Below are positions 33,261 through 45,182 of a stretch of DNA of 64,000 bases, in pieces. Each line of letters begins with the position of its first letter. Position 1 is the stretch's first letter. The notes under the pieces were generated by a model. That model worked only from the letters and a program-made list of their open reading frames with translations. It was not told the DNA's origin and made no database searches. Position numbers and translations under genes: made by a program. This DNA comes from Amblyomma americanum (taxonomy: Eukaryota > Arthropoda > Arachnida > Ixodida > Ixodidae), in NCBI RefSeq assembly GCF_052857255.1, contig NW_027526486.1, positions 2,294,001-2,358,000 of the forward strand, written 5' to 3'.

Positions 33261-36200
33261 TTACACCTTTCTCTTGTCTACTCTTCGACGACTTGTAAAA
33301 TAGATGCTCGTGAATCTTGCAAGTTTTGATCTAAAACGATGTATCCCGTTGTTTTGAGCCGGAATACAAGTTTTCGCGCAGTTCTGAGAGAAAAAGTTTA
33401 CACCTTTCTCTCGTGTACTGTTCGACGACTTGTAAAATCGATGCTCGTGAATCTTGCTAGTTTCGATATAAAACGATGTATCCCGTTGTTTTGAGCCGGA
33501 ATACAATTTTTCGCGCAGTTCTGAGAGAAAAAGTTTACACCTTTCTCTCGTGTACTGTTCGACGACGTGTAAAATCGATGCTCGTGAATCTTGCTAGTTT
33601 GGATCTAAAACAATGTATCCCGTTGTTTTCAGCCAGAATACAAGTTTTCGTGCACTTCTGAGAGAAAAAGTTTACACCTTTCTCTCGTCTACTCTTCGAC
33701 AACTTGTAAAATCGATGCTCGTGAATCTTGCTAGTTTCGATCTAAAACAATGTATCCCGTTGTTTTGAGGCGGAATACAAGTTTTCGCGCAGTTCTGAGA
33801 GAAAAAGTTTACACCTTTCTCCCGTCTACTCTTCGACGACTTGTAAAATCGATGCTCGTGAATCTTGCTAGTTTCGATCCAAAACGATGTATCCCGTTGT
33901 TTTGAGCCGGAATACAAGTTTTCCCGCAGTTCTGAGAGAAAAAGTTTACACCTTTCTCTCGTGTACTCTTCGACGACGTGTAAAATCGATGCTCGTGAAT
34001 TTTGCTAGTTTCGATCTAAAACAATGTATCCCGTTGTTTTGAGCCAGAATACAAGTTTTCGTGCAGTTCTGAGAGAAAAAGTTTACCTTTCTCTCGTCTA
34101 CTCTTCGAAGACTTGTAAAATCGATGCTCGTGAATCTAGCTAGTTTCGATCTAAAACGATGTATCCCGTTGTTTTTAGCCGGAATACAAGTTTTCGCGCA
34201 GTTCTGAGAGAAAAGGTTTACACCTTTCTCTCGTCTACTCTTCGAAGACTTGTAAAATCGATGCCCGTGAATCTTGCTAGTTTCGATCTAAAACGATGTA
34301 TCTCGTTGTTTTGAGCCGGAATACAAGTTTTCGCGCAGTTCTGAGAGAAAAAGTTTACACCTTTCTCCCGTCTACTATTCGACGACTTGTAAAATCGATG
34401 CTCGTGAGTCTTGCTAGTTTCGACCTAAAACCATGTATCCCGTTGTTTTGAGCCGGAATACAAGTTTTCGCGCAGTTCTGAGAGAAAAAGCTTACACCTT
34501 TCTCTCGTCTACTCTTCGAAGACTTGTAAAATCGATGCTCGTGAGTCTTGCTAGTTTCGACCTAAAACGATGTATCCCGTTGTTTTGAGCCGGAATACAA
34601 GTTTTCGCGCAGTTCTGAGAGAAAAAGTTTACACCTTTCTCTTGTCTACTCTTCGACGACTTGTAAAATCGATGCTCGTGAATCTTAGTAGTTTCGATCT
34701 AAAACGATGTATCCCGTTGTTTTGAGCCAGAATAAAAGTTTTCGCGCAGTTCTGAGAGAAAAAGTTTACACCTTTCTCTCGTGTACTGTTCGACGACTTG
34801 TAAAATCGATGCTCGTGAATCTAGCTAGTTTCGATCTAAAACGATGTATCCCGTTGTTTTTAGCCGGAATACAAGTTTTCGCGCAGTTCTGAGAGAAAAG
34901 GTTTACACCTTCCTCTCGTCTACTCTTCGAAGACTTGTAAAATCGATGCCCGTGAATCTTGCTAGTTTCGATCTAAAACGATGTATCTCGTTGTTTTGAG
35001 CCGGAATACAAGTTTTCGCGCAGTTCTGAGAGAAAAAGTTTACACCATTCTCCCGTCTACTATTCGACGACTTGTAAAATCGATGCTCGTGAGTCTTGCT
35101 AGTTTCGACCTAAAACGATGTATCCCGTTGTTTTGAGCCGGAATACAAGTTTTCGCGCAGTTCTGAGAGAAAAAGTTTACACCTTTCTCTTGTCTACTCT
35201 TCGACGACTTGTAAAATCGATGCTCGTGAATGTTGGTAGTTTCGATCTAAAACGATGTATCCCGTTGTTTTGAGCCGGAATACAATTTTTCGCGCAGTTC
35301 TGAGAGAAAAAGTTTACACCTTTCTCTCGTGTACTGTTCGACGACGTGTAAAATCGATGCTCGTGAATCTTGCTAGTTTGGATCTAAAACAATGTATCCC
35401 GTTGTTTTCAGCCAGAATACAAGTTTTCGTGCACTTCTGAGAGAAAAAGTTTACACCTTTCTCTCGTCTACTCTTCGACAACTTGTAAAATCGATGCTCG
35501 TGAATCTTGCTAGTTTCGATCTAAAACAATGTATCCCGTTGTTTTGAGGCGGAATACAAGTTTTCGCGCAGTTCTGAGAGAAAAAGTTTACACCTTTCTC
35601 CCGTCTACTCTTCGACGACTTGTAAAATCGATGCTCGTGAATCTTGCTAGTTTCGATCCAAAACGATGTATCCCGTTGTTTTGAGCCGGAATACAAGTTT
35701 TCCCGCAGTTCTGAGAGAAAAAGTTTACACCTTTCTCTCGTGTACTCTTCGACGACGTGTAAAATCGATGCTCGTGAATTTTGCTAGTTTCGATCTAAAA
35801 CAATGTATCCCGTTGTTTTGAGCCAGAATACAAGTTTTCGTGCAGTTCTGAGAGAAAAAGTTTACCTTTCTCTCGTCTACTCTTCGAAGACTTGTAAAAT
35901 CGATGCTCGTGAATCTAGCTAGTTTCGATCTAAAACGATGTATCCCGTTGTTTTTAGCCGGAATACAAGTTTTCGCGCAGTTCTGAGAGAAAAGGTTTAC
36001 ACCTTTCTCTCGTCTACTCTTCGAAGACTTGTAAAATCGATGCCCGTGAATCTTGCTAGTTTCGATCTAAAACGATGTATCTCGTTGTTTTGAGCCGGAA
36101 TACAAGTTTTCGCGCAGTTCTGAGAGAAAAAGTTTACACCTTTCTCCCGTCTACTATTCGACGACTTGTAAAATCGATGCTCGTGAGTCTTGCTAGTTTC

Positions 36201-37777
36201 GACCTAAAACAATGTATCCCGTTGTTTTGAGCCGGAATACAAGTTTTCGCGCAGTTCTGAGAGAAAAAGCTTACACCTTTCTCTCGTCTACTCTTCGAAG
36301 ACTTGTAAAATCGATGCTCGTGAGTCTTGCTAGTTTCGACCTAAAACGATGTATCCCGTTGTTTTGAGCCGGAATACAAGTTTTCGCGCAGTTCTGAGAG
36401 AAAAAGTTTACACCTTTCTCTTGTCTACTCTTCGACGACTTGTAAAATCGATGCTCGTGAATCTTAGTAGTTTCGATCTAAAACGATGTATCCCGTTGTT
36501 TTGAGCCAGAATAAAAGTTTTCGCGCAGTTCTGAGAGAAAAAGTTTACACCTTTCTCTCGTGTACTGTTCGACGACTTGTAAAATCGATGCTCGTGAATC
36601 TAGCTAGTTTCGATCTAAAACGATGTATCCCGTTGTTTTTAGCCGGAATACAAGTTTTCGCGCAGTTCTGAGAGAAAAGGTTTACACCTTCCTCTCGTCT
36701 ACTCTTCGAAGACTTGTAAAATCGATGCCCGTGAATCTTGCTAGTTTCGATCTAAAACGATGTATCTCGTTGTTTTGAGCCGGAATACAAGTTTTCGCGC
36801 AGTTCTGAGAGAAAAAGTTTACACCATTCTCCCGTCTACTATTCGACGACTTGTAAAATCGATGCTCGTGAGTCTTGCTAGTTTCGACCTAAAACGATGT
36901 ATCCCGTTGTTTTGAGCCGGAATACAAGTTTTCGCGCAGTTCTGAGAGAAAAAGTTTACACCTCTCTCTTGTCTACTCTTCGACGACTTGTAAAATCGAT
37001 GCTCGTGAATGTTGGTAGTTTCGATCTAAAACGATGTATCCCGTTGTTTTGAGCCAGAATACAAGTTTTCGCGCAGTTCTGAGAGAAAAAGTTTACACCT
37101 TTCTCTCGTCTACTCTTCGACAACATGTAAAATCGATGCTCGTGAATCTTGCTAGTTTCGATCTAAAACGATGTAACCCGTTGTTTTGAGCCGGAATACA
37201 AGTTTTCGCGCAGTTCTGAGAGAAAAAGTTTACACCTTTCTCTCGTGTACTCTTCGACGACTTGTAAAATCGATGCTCGTGAATCTTGCTAATTTCGATC
37301 TAAAACGATGAATCCTGTCGTTTTGAGCCGGAATACAAGTTTTCGCGGAGTTCTGAGAGAAAACGTTTACACATTTCTCTCGTGTACTCTTCGACGACGT
37401 GTAAAATCGCTGCTCGTGAATCTTGCTAGTTTCGATCTAAAACGATGTAACCCGTTGTTTTGAGCCGGAATACAAGTTTTCGCGCAGTTCTGAGAGAAAA
37501 AGTTTACACCTTTCTCTCGTCTACTCTTCGAAGACTTGTAAAATCGATGCCCGTGAATCTTGCTAGTTTCGATCTAAAACGATGTTTCTCGTTGTTTTAA
37601 GCCGGAATACAATTTTTCGCGCAGTTCTGAGAGAAAAAGTTTACACCTTTCTCTCGTGTACTGTTCGACGACGTGTAAAATCGATGCTCGTGAATCTTGC
37701 TAGTTTGGATCTAAAACAATGTATCCCGTTGTTTTCAGCCAGAATACAAGTTTTCGTGCACTTCTGAGAGAAAAAGT

Positions 37778-39282
37778 TTACACCTTTCTCTCGTCTACTC
37801 TTCGACAACTTGTAAAATCGATGCTCGTGAATCTTGCTAGTTTCGATCTAAAACAATGTATCCCGTTGTTTTGAGGCGGAATACAAGTTTTCGCGCAGTT
37901 CTGAGAGAAAAAGTTTACACCTTTCTCCCGTCTACTCTTCGACGACTTGTAAAATCGATGCTCGTGAATCTTGCTAGTTTCGATCCAAAACGATGTATCC
38001 CGTTGTTTTGAGCCGGAATACAAGTTTTCCCGCAGTTCTGAGAGAAAAAGTTTACACCTTTCTCTCGTGTACTCTTCGACGACGTGTAAAATCGATGCTC
38101 GTGAATTTTGCTAGTTTCGATCTAAAACAATGTATCCCGTTGTTTTGAGCCAGAATACAAGTTTTCGTGCAGTTCTGAGAGAAAAAGTTTACCTTTCTCT
38201 CGTCTACTCTTCGAAGACTTGTAAAATCGATGCTCGTGAATCTAGCTAGTTTCGATCTAAAACGATGTATCCCGTTGTTTTTAGCCGGAATACAAGTTTT
38301 CGCGCAGTTCTGAGAGAAAAGGTTTACACCTTTCTCTCGTCTACTCTTCGAAGACTTGTAAAATCGATGCCCGTGAATCTTGCTAGTTTCGATCTAAAAC
38401 GATGTATCTCGTTGTTTTGAGCCGGAATACAAGTTTTCGCGCAGTTCTGAGAGAAAAAGTTTACACCTTTCTCCCGTCTACTATTCGACGACTTGTAAAA
38501 TCGAAGCTCGTGAGTCTTGCTAGTTTCGACCTAAAACGATGTATCCCGTTGTTTTGAGCCGGAATACAAGTTTTCGCGCAGTTCTGAGAGAAAAAGCTTA
38601 CACCTTTCTCTCGTCTACTCTTCGAAGACTTGTAAAATCGATGCTCGTGAGTCTTGCTAGTTTCGACCTAAAACGATGTATCCCGTTGTTTTGAGCCGGA
38701 ATACAAGTTTTCGCGCAGTTCTGAGAGAAAAAGTTTACACCTTTCTCTTGTCTACTCTTCGACGACTTGTAAAATCGATGCTCGTGAATCTTAGTAGTTT
38801 CGATCTAAAACGATGTATCCCGTTGTTTTGAGCCAGAATAAAAGTTTTCGCGCAGTTCTGAGAGAAAAAGTTTACACCTTTCTCTCGTGTACTGTTCGAC
38901 GACTTGTAAAATCGATGCTCGTGAATCTAGCTAGTTTCGATCTAAAACGATGTATCCCGTTGTTTTTAGCCGGAATACAAGTTTTCGCGCAGTTCTGAGA
39001 GAAAAGGTTTACACCTTCCTCTCGTCTACTCTTCGAAGACTTGTAAAATCGATGCCCGTGAATCTTGCTAGTTTCGATCTAAAACGATGTATCTCGTTGT
39101 TTTGAGCCGGAATACAAGTTTTCGCGCAGTTCTGAGAGAAAAAGTTTACACCATTCTCCCGTCTACTATTCGACGACTTGTAAAATCGATGCTCGTGAGT
39201 CTTGCTAGTTTCGACCTAAAACGATGTATCCCGTTGTTTTGAGCCGGAATACAAGTTTTCGCGCAGTTCTGAGAGAAAAAGT
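37778..39282 (+). repeat. 11-monomer internal duplication, first copy (1,505 bp)
   Basis: This run of subtypes (TTGAGGCGG, GATCC, GAATTTTGC, deleted GTTTACCTTTC, GCTAGC, CGAAGCTCG, AAGCTT, CCAGAATAAAAG, CATTCTCCCG) repeats immediately downstream. It is single-copy in the other two 50-mers. Confidence 0.88.
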
Positions 39283-40787
39283 TTACACCTTTCTCTCGTC
39301 TACTCTTCGACAACTTGTAAAATCGATGCTCGTGAATCTTGCTAGTTTCGATCTAAAACAATGTATCCCGTTATTTTGAGGCGGAATACAAGTTTTCGCG
39401 CAGTTCTGAGAGAAAAAGTTTACACCTTTCTCCCGTCTACTCTTCGACGACTTGTAAAATCGATGCTCGTGAATCTTGCTAGTTTCGATCCAAAACGATG
39501 TATCCCGTTGTTTTGAGCCGGAATACAAGTTTTCCCGCAGTTCTGAGAGAAAAAGTTTACACCTTTCTCTCGTGTACTCTTCGACGACGTGTAAAATCGA
39601 TGCTCGTGAATTTTGCTAGTTTCGATCTAAAACAATGTATCCCGTTGTTTTGAGCCAGAATACAAGTTTTCGTGCAGTTCTGAGAGAAAAAGTTTACCTT
39701 TCTCTCGTCTACTCTTCGAAGACTTGTAAAATCGATGCTCGTGAATCTAGCTAGTTTCGATCTAAAACGATGTATCCCGTTGTTTTTAGCCGGAATACAA
39801 GTTTTCGCGCAGTTCTGAGAGAAAAGGTTTACACCTTTCTCTCGTCTACTCTTCGAAGACTTGTAAAATCGATGCCCGTGAATCTTGCTAGTTTCGATCT
39901 AAAACGATGTATCTCGTTGTTTTGAGCCGGAATACAAGTTTTCGCGCAGTTCTGAGAGAAAAAGTTTACACCTTTCTCCCGTCTACTATTCGACGACTTG
40001 TAAAATCGAAGCTCGTGAGTCTTGCTAGTTTCGACCTAAAACGATGTATCCCGTTGTTTTGAGCCGGAATACAAGTTTTCGCGCAGTTCTGAGAGAAAAA
40101 GCTTACACCTTTCTCTCGTCTACTCTTCGAAGACTTGTAAAATCGATGCTCGTGAGTCTTGCTAGTTTCGACCTAAAACGATGTATCCCGTTGTTTTGAG
40201 CCGGAATACAAGTTTTCGCGCAGTTCTGAGAGAAAAAGTTTACACCTTTCTCTTGTCTACTCTTCGACGACTTGTAAAATCGATGCTCGTGAATCTTAGT
40301 AGTTTCGATCTAAAACGATGTATCCCGTTGTTTTGAGCCAGAATAAAAGTTTTCGCGCAGTTCTGAGAGAAAAAGTTTACACCTTTCTCTCGTGTACTGT
40401 TCGACGACTTGTAAAATCGATGCTCGTGAATCTAGCTAGTTTCGATCTAAAACGATGTATCCCGTTGTTTTTAGCCGGAATACAAGTTTTCGCGCAGTTC
40501 TGAGAGAAAAGGTTTACACCTTCCTCTCGTCTACTCTTCGAAGACTTGTAAAATCGATGCCCGTGAATCTTGCTAGTTTCGATCTAAAACGATGTATCTC
40601 GTTGTTTTGAGCCGGAATACAAGTTTTCGCGCAGTTCTGAGAGAAAAAGTTTACACCATTCTCCCGTCTACTATTCGACGACTTGTAAAATCGATGCTCG
40701 TGAGTCTTGCTAGTTTCGACCTAAAACGATGTATCCCGTTGTTTTGAGCCGGAATACAAGTTTTCGCGCAGTTCTGAGAGAAAAAGT
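39283..40787 (+). repeat. 11-monomer internal duplication, second copy (1,505 bp)
   Basis: This is the tandem copy of 37,778-39,282. The junction is bounded to 39267-39296: GCAGTT at the left follows one parent (the other has GCACTT) and CTCTCG at the right follows the other (CTCTTG). The window is exactly the A-rich/T-rich dyad region. A private change, CCGTTATTTTG near 39,373, marks this copy. Confidence 0.88.
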
Positions 40788-41609
40788 TTACACCTTTCTC
40801 TTGTCTACTCTTCGACGACTTGTAAAATCGATGCTCGTGAATGTTGGTAGTTTCGATCTAAAACGATGTATCCCGTTGTTTTGAGCCAGAATACAAGTTT
40901 TCGCGCAGTTCTGAGAGAAAAAGTTTACACCTTTCTCTCGTCTACTCTTCGACAACATGTAAAATCGATGCTCGTGAATCTTGCTAGTTTCGATCTAAAA
41001 CGATGTAACCCGTTGTTTTGAGCCGGAATACAAGTTTTCGCGCAGTTCTGAGAGAAAAAGTTTACACCTTTCTCTCGTGTACTCTTCGACGACTTGTAAA
41101 ATCGATGCTCGTGAATCTTGCTAATTTCGATCTAAAACGATGAATCCTGTCGTTTTGAGCCGGAATACAAGTTTTCGCGGAGTTCTGAGAGAAAACGTTT
41201 ACACATTTCTCTCGTGTACTCTTCGACGACGTGTAAAATCGCTGCTCGTGAATCTTGCTAGTTTCGATCTAAAACGATGTAACCCGTTGTTTTGAGCCGG
41301 AATACAAGTTTTCGCGCAGTTCTGAGAGAAAAAGTTTACACCTTTCTCTCGTCTACTCTTCGAAGACTTGTAAAATCGATGCCCGTGAATCTTGCTAGTT
41401 TCGATCTAAAACGATGTTTCTCGTTGTTTTAAGCCGGAATACAAGTTTTCGCGCAGTTCTGAGAGAAAAAGTTTACACCTTTCTCCCGTCTACTATTTGA
41501 CGACTTGTAAAATCGATGCTCGTGAATCTTGCTAGTTTTGACCTAAAACGATGTATCCGGTTGTTTTGAGCCGGAATACAAGTTTTCGCGCAGTTCTGAG
41601 AGAAAAAGT

Positions 41610-42836
41610 TTACACCTTTCTCTTGTCTACTCTTCGACGACTTGTAAAATAGATGCTCGTGAATCTTGCAAGTTTTGATCTAAAACGATGTATCCCGTTG
41701 TTTTGAGCCGGAATACAAGTTTTCGCGCAGTTCTGAGAGAAAAAGTTTACACCTTTCTCTCGTGTACTGTTCGACGACTTGTAAAATCGATGCTCGTGAA
41801 TCTTGCTAGTTTCGATATAAAACGATGTATCCCGTTGTTTTGAGCCGGAATACAATTTTTCGCGCAGTTCTGAGAGAAAAAGTTTACACCTTTCTCTCCT
41901 GTACTGTTCGACGACGTGTAAAATCGATGCTCGTGAATCTTGCTAGTTTGGATCTAAAACAATGTATCCCGTTGTTTTCAGCCAGAATACAAGTTTTCGT
42001 GCACTTCTGAGAGAAAAAGTTTACACCTTTCTCTCGTCTACTCTTCGACAACTTGTAAAATCGATGCTCGTGAATCTTGCTAGTTTCGATCTAAAACAAT
42101 GTATCCCGTTGTTTTGAGGCGGAATACAAGTTTTCGCGCAGTTCTGAGAGAAAAAGTTTACACCTTTCTCCCGTCTACACTTCGACGACTTGTAAAATCG
42201 ATGCTCGTGAATCTTGCTAGTTTCGATCCAAAACGATGTATCCCGTTGTTTTGAGCCGGAATACAAGTTTTCCCGCAGTTCTGAGAGAAAAAGTTTACAC
42301 CTTTCTCTCGTGTACTCTTCGACGACGTGTAAAATCGATGCTCGTGAATTTTGCTAGTTTCGATCTAAAACAATGTATCCCGTTGTTTTGAGCCAGAATA
42401 CAAGTTTTCGTGCAGTTCTGAGAGAAAAAGTTTACCTTTCTCTCCTCTACTCTTCGACAACTTGTAAAATCGATGCTCGTGAATCTTGCTAGTTTCGATC
42501 TAAAATAATGTATCCCGTTGTTTTGAGCCGGAATACAAGTTTTCGCGCAGTTCTGAGAGAAAAAGTTTACACCTTTCTCTCGTGTACTGTTCGACGACTT
42601 GTAAAATCGATGCTCGTGGATCTTGCTAGTTTCGATCTAAAACGATGTATCCCGTTGTTTTGAGCCGGAATACAAGTTTTCGCGCAGTTCTGAGAGAAAA
42701 AGTGTACACCTTTCTCTCGGGTACTCTTCGACGACGTGTAAAATCGATGCTCGTGAATCTTGCTAGTTTCGATCTAAAACAATGTATCCCGTTGTTTTGA
42801 GCCAGAATACAAGTTTTCGTGCAGTTCTGAGAGAAA
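41610..42836 (+). repeat. 9-monomer linker between 50-monomer copy 2 and duplication B copy 2
   Basis: This stretch carries private markers that recur 13,688 bp (2 x 6,844) downstream: TCTCTCCTGTACTG at about 41,896 and 55,584, TCTACACTTCG at about 42,176 and 55,864, and TTTCTCTCCTCTAC at about 42,438 and 56,126. It therefore shares recent ancestry with the 55.3-kb region and less with the 20.9- or 24.8-kb equivalents. Confidence 0.78.
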
Positions 42837-45129
42837 AAGTTTACACCTTTCTCTCGTGTACTGTTCGACGACTTGTAAAATCGATGCTCGTGAATATTGC
42901 TAGTTTTGATCTAAAACGATGTATCCCGTTGTTTTGAGCCAGAATACAAGTTTTCGCGCAGTTCTGAGAGAAAAAGTTTACACCTTTCTCTCGTGTACTC
43001 TTCGACGACGTGTAAAATCGATGCTCGTGAATCTTGCTAGTTTCGATCTAAAACAATGTATCTCGTTGTTTTGAGCCGGAATACAAGTTTTCGCGCAGTT
43101 CTGAGAGAAAAAGTTTACACCTTTCTCCCGTCTACTATTCGACGACCTGTAAAATCGATGCTCGTGAGTCTTGCTAGTTTCGACCTAAAACGATGTATCC
43201 CGTTGTTTTGAGCCGGAATACAAGTTTTCGCGCAGTTCTGAGAGAAAAAGTTTACACCTTTCTCCTGTCTACTCTTCGACGACTTGTAAAATCGATGCTC
43301 GTGAATCTTGGTAGTTTCGATCTAAAACGATGTATCCCGTTGTTTTGAGCCAGAATACAAGTTTTCGCGCAGTTCTGAGAGAAAAAGTTTACACCTTTCT
43401 CCCGTCTACTATTCGACGACTTGTAAAATCGATGCTCGTGAGTCTTGCTAGTTTCGACCTAAAACGATGTATCCCGTTGTTTTGAGCCGGAATACAAGTT
43501 TTCGCGCAGTTCTGAGAGAAAAAGCTTACACCTTTCTCTCGTCTACTCTTCGAAGACTTGTAAAATCGATGCTCGTGAGTCTTGCTAGTTTCGACCTAAA
43601 ACGATGTATCCCGTTGTTTTGAGCCGGAATACAAGTTTTCGCGCAGTTCTGAGAGAAAAAGTTTACACCTTTCTCTTGTCTACTCTTCGACGACTTGTAA
43701 AATCGATGCTCGTGAATCTTAGTAGTTTCGATCTAAAACGATGTATCCCGTTGTTTTGAGCCAGAATAAAAGTTTTCGCGCAGTTCTGAGAGAAAAAGTT
43801 TACACCTTTCTCTCGTGTACTGTTCGACGACTTGTAAAATCGATGCTCGTGAATCTAGCTAGTTTCGATCTAAAACGATGTATCCCGTTGTTTTTAGCCG
43901 GAATACAAGTTTTCGCGCAGTTCTGAGAGAAAAGGTTTACACCTTCCTCTCGTCTACTCTTCGAAGACTTGTAAAATCGATGCCCGTGAATCTTGCTAGT
44001 TTCGATCTAAAACGATGTATCTCGTTGTTTTGAGCCGGAATACAAGTTTTCGCGCAGTTCTGAGAGAAAAAGTTTACACCATTCTCCCGTCTACTATTCG
44101 ACGACTTGTAAAATCGATGCTCGTGAGTCTTGCTAGTTTCGACCTAAAACGATGTATCCCGTTGATTTGAGCCGGAATACAAGTTTTCGCGCAGTTCTGA
44201 GAGAAAAAGTTTACACCTTTCTCTTGTCTACTCTTCAACGACTTGTAAAATCGATGCTCGTGAATCTTGGTAGTTTCGATCTAAAACGATGTATCCCGTT
44301 GTTTTGAGCCAGAATACAAGTTTTCGCGCAGTTCTGAGAGAAAAAGTTTACACCTTTCTCTCGTCTACTCTTCGACAACATGTAAATTCGATGCTCGTGA
44401 ATGTTGCTAGTTTCGATCTAAAACGATGTAACCCGTTGTTTTGAGCCGGAATACAAGTTTTCGCGCAGTTCTGAGAGAAAAAGTTTACACCTTTCTCTCG
44501 TGTACTCTTCGACGACTTGTAAAATCGATGCTCGTGAATCTTGCTAATTTCGATCTAAAACGATGAATCCTGTTGTTTTGAGCCGGAATACAAGTTTTCG
44601 CGGAGTTCTGAGAGAAAACGTTTACACATTTCTCTCGTGTACTCTTCGACGACGTGTAAAATCGATGCTCGTGAATCTTGCTAGTTTCGATCTAAAACGA
44701 TGTAACCCGTTGTTTTGAGCCGGAATACAAGTTTTCGCGCAGTTCTGAGAGAAAAAGTTTACACCTTTCTCTCGTCTACTCTTCGAAGACTTGTAAAATC
44801 GATGCCCGTGAATCTTGCTAGTTTCGATCTAAAACGATGTTTCGCGTTGTTTTAAGCCGGAATACAAGTTTTCGCGCAGTTCTGAGAGAAAAAGTTTACA
44901 CCTTTCTCCCGTCTACTATTTGACGACTTGTAAAATCGATGCTCGTGAATCTTGCTAGTTTTGACCTAAAACGATGTATCCGGTTGTTTTGAGCCGGAAT
45001 ACAAGTTTTCGCGCAGTTCTGAGAGAAAAAGTTTACACCTTTCTCTTGTCTACTCTTCGACGACTTGTAAAATAGATGCTCGTGAATCTTGCCAGTTTTG
45101 ATCTAAAACGATGTATCCCGTTGTTTTGA

Positions 45130-45182
45130 GCCGGAATACAAGTTTTCGCGCAGTTCTGAGAGAAAAAGTTTACACCTTTCTC
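45130..45182. other. Junction of a 3-monomer (411-bp) deletion
   Basis: The monomer before this point is the TTGCCAGTTTTG unit that in copy 1 lies at about 20,941-21,060. The sequence after it (CTCCCGTCTACTC, GATCC, TCCCGC) corresponds to about 21,500 in copy 1. The skipped interval is 24,092 - 23,681 = 411 = 3 x 137. The break falls between GAGCCGG (copy 1's downstream parent has GAGGCGG) and CTCCCG, which includes the GAGAGAAA dyad. Confidence 0.8.

Larger units (their letters stand above)
33261..41609 (+). repeat. 50-monomer higher-order unit, copy 2, expanded by 11 monomers (8,349 bp)
   Basis: Internal markers match copy 1 at identical offsets (AAGCTT at 34488, 36267 and 38594) until about 39.28 kb. 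There an additional 1,505 bp is inserted, giving a fourth AAGCTT at 40099. 6,844 + 1,505 = 8,349. Copy 2 shares with copy 1 the rare AAACCATG (about 25,944 and 34,432), CGAAGCTCG (about 30,013 and 38,502) and GCAGATGTGAG (just upstream of each copy). The 48-kb copy lacks these. Confidence 0.88.
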
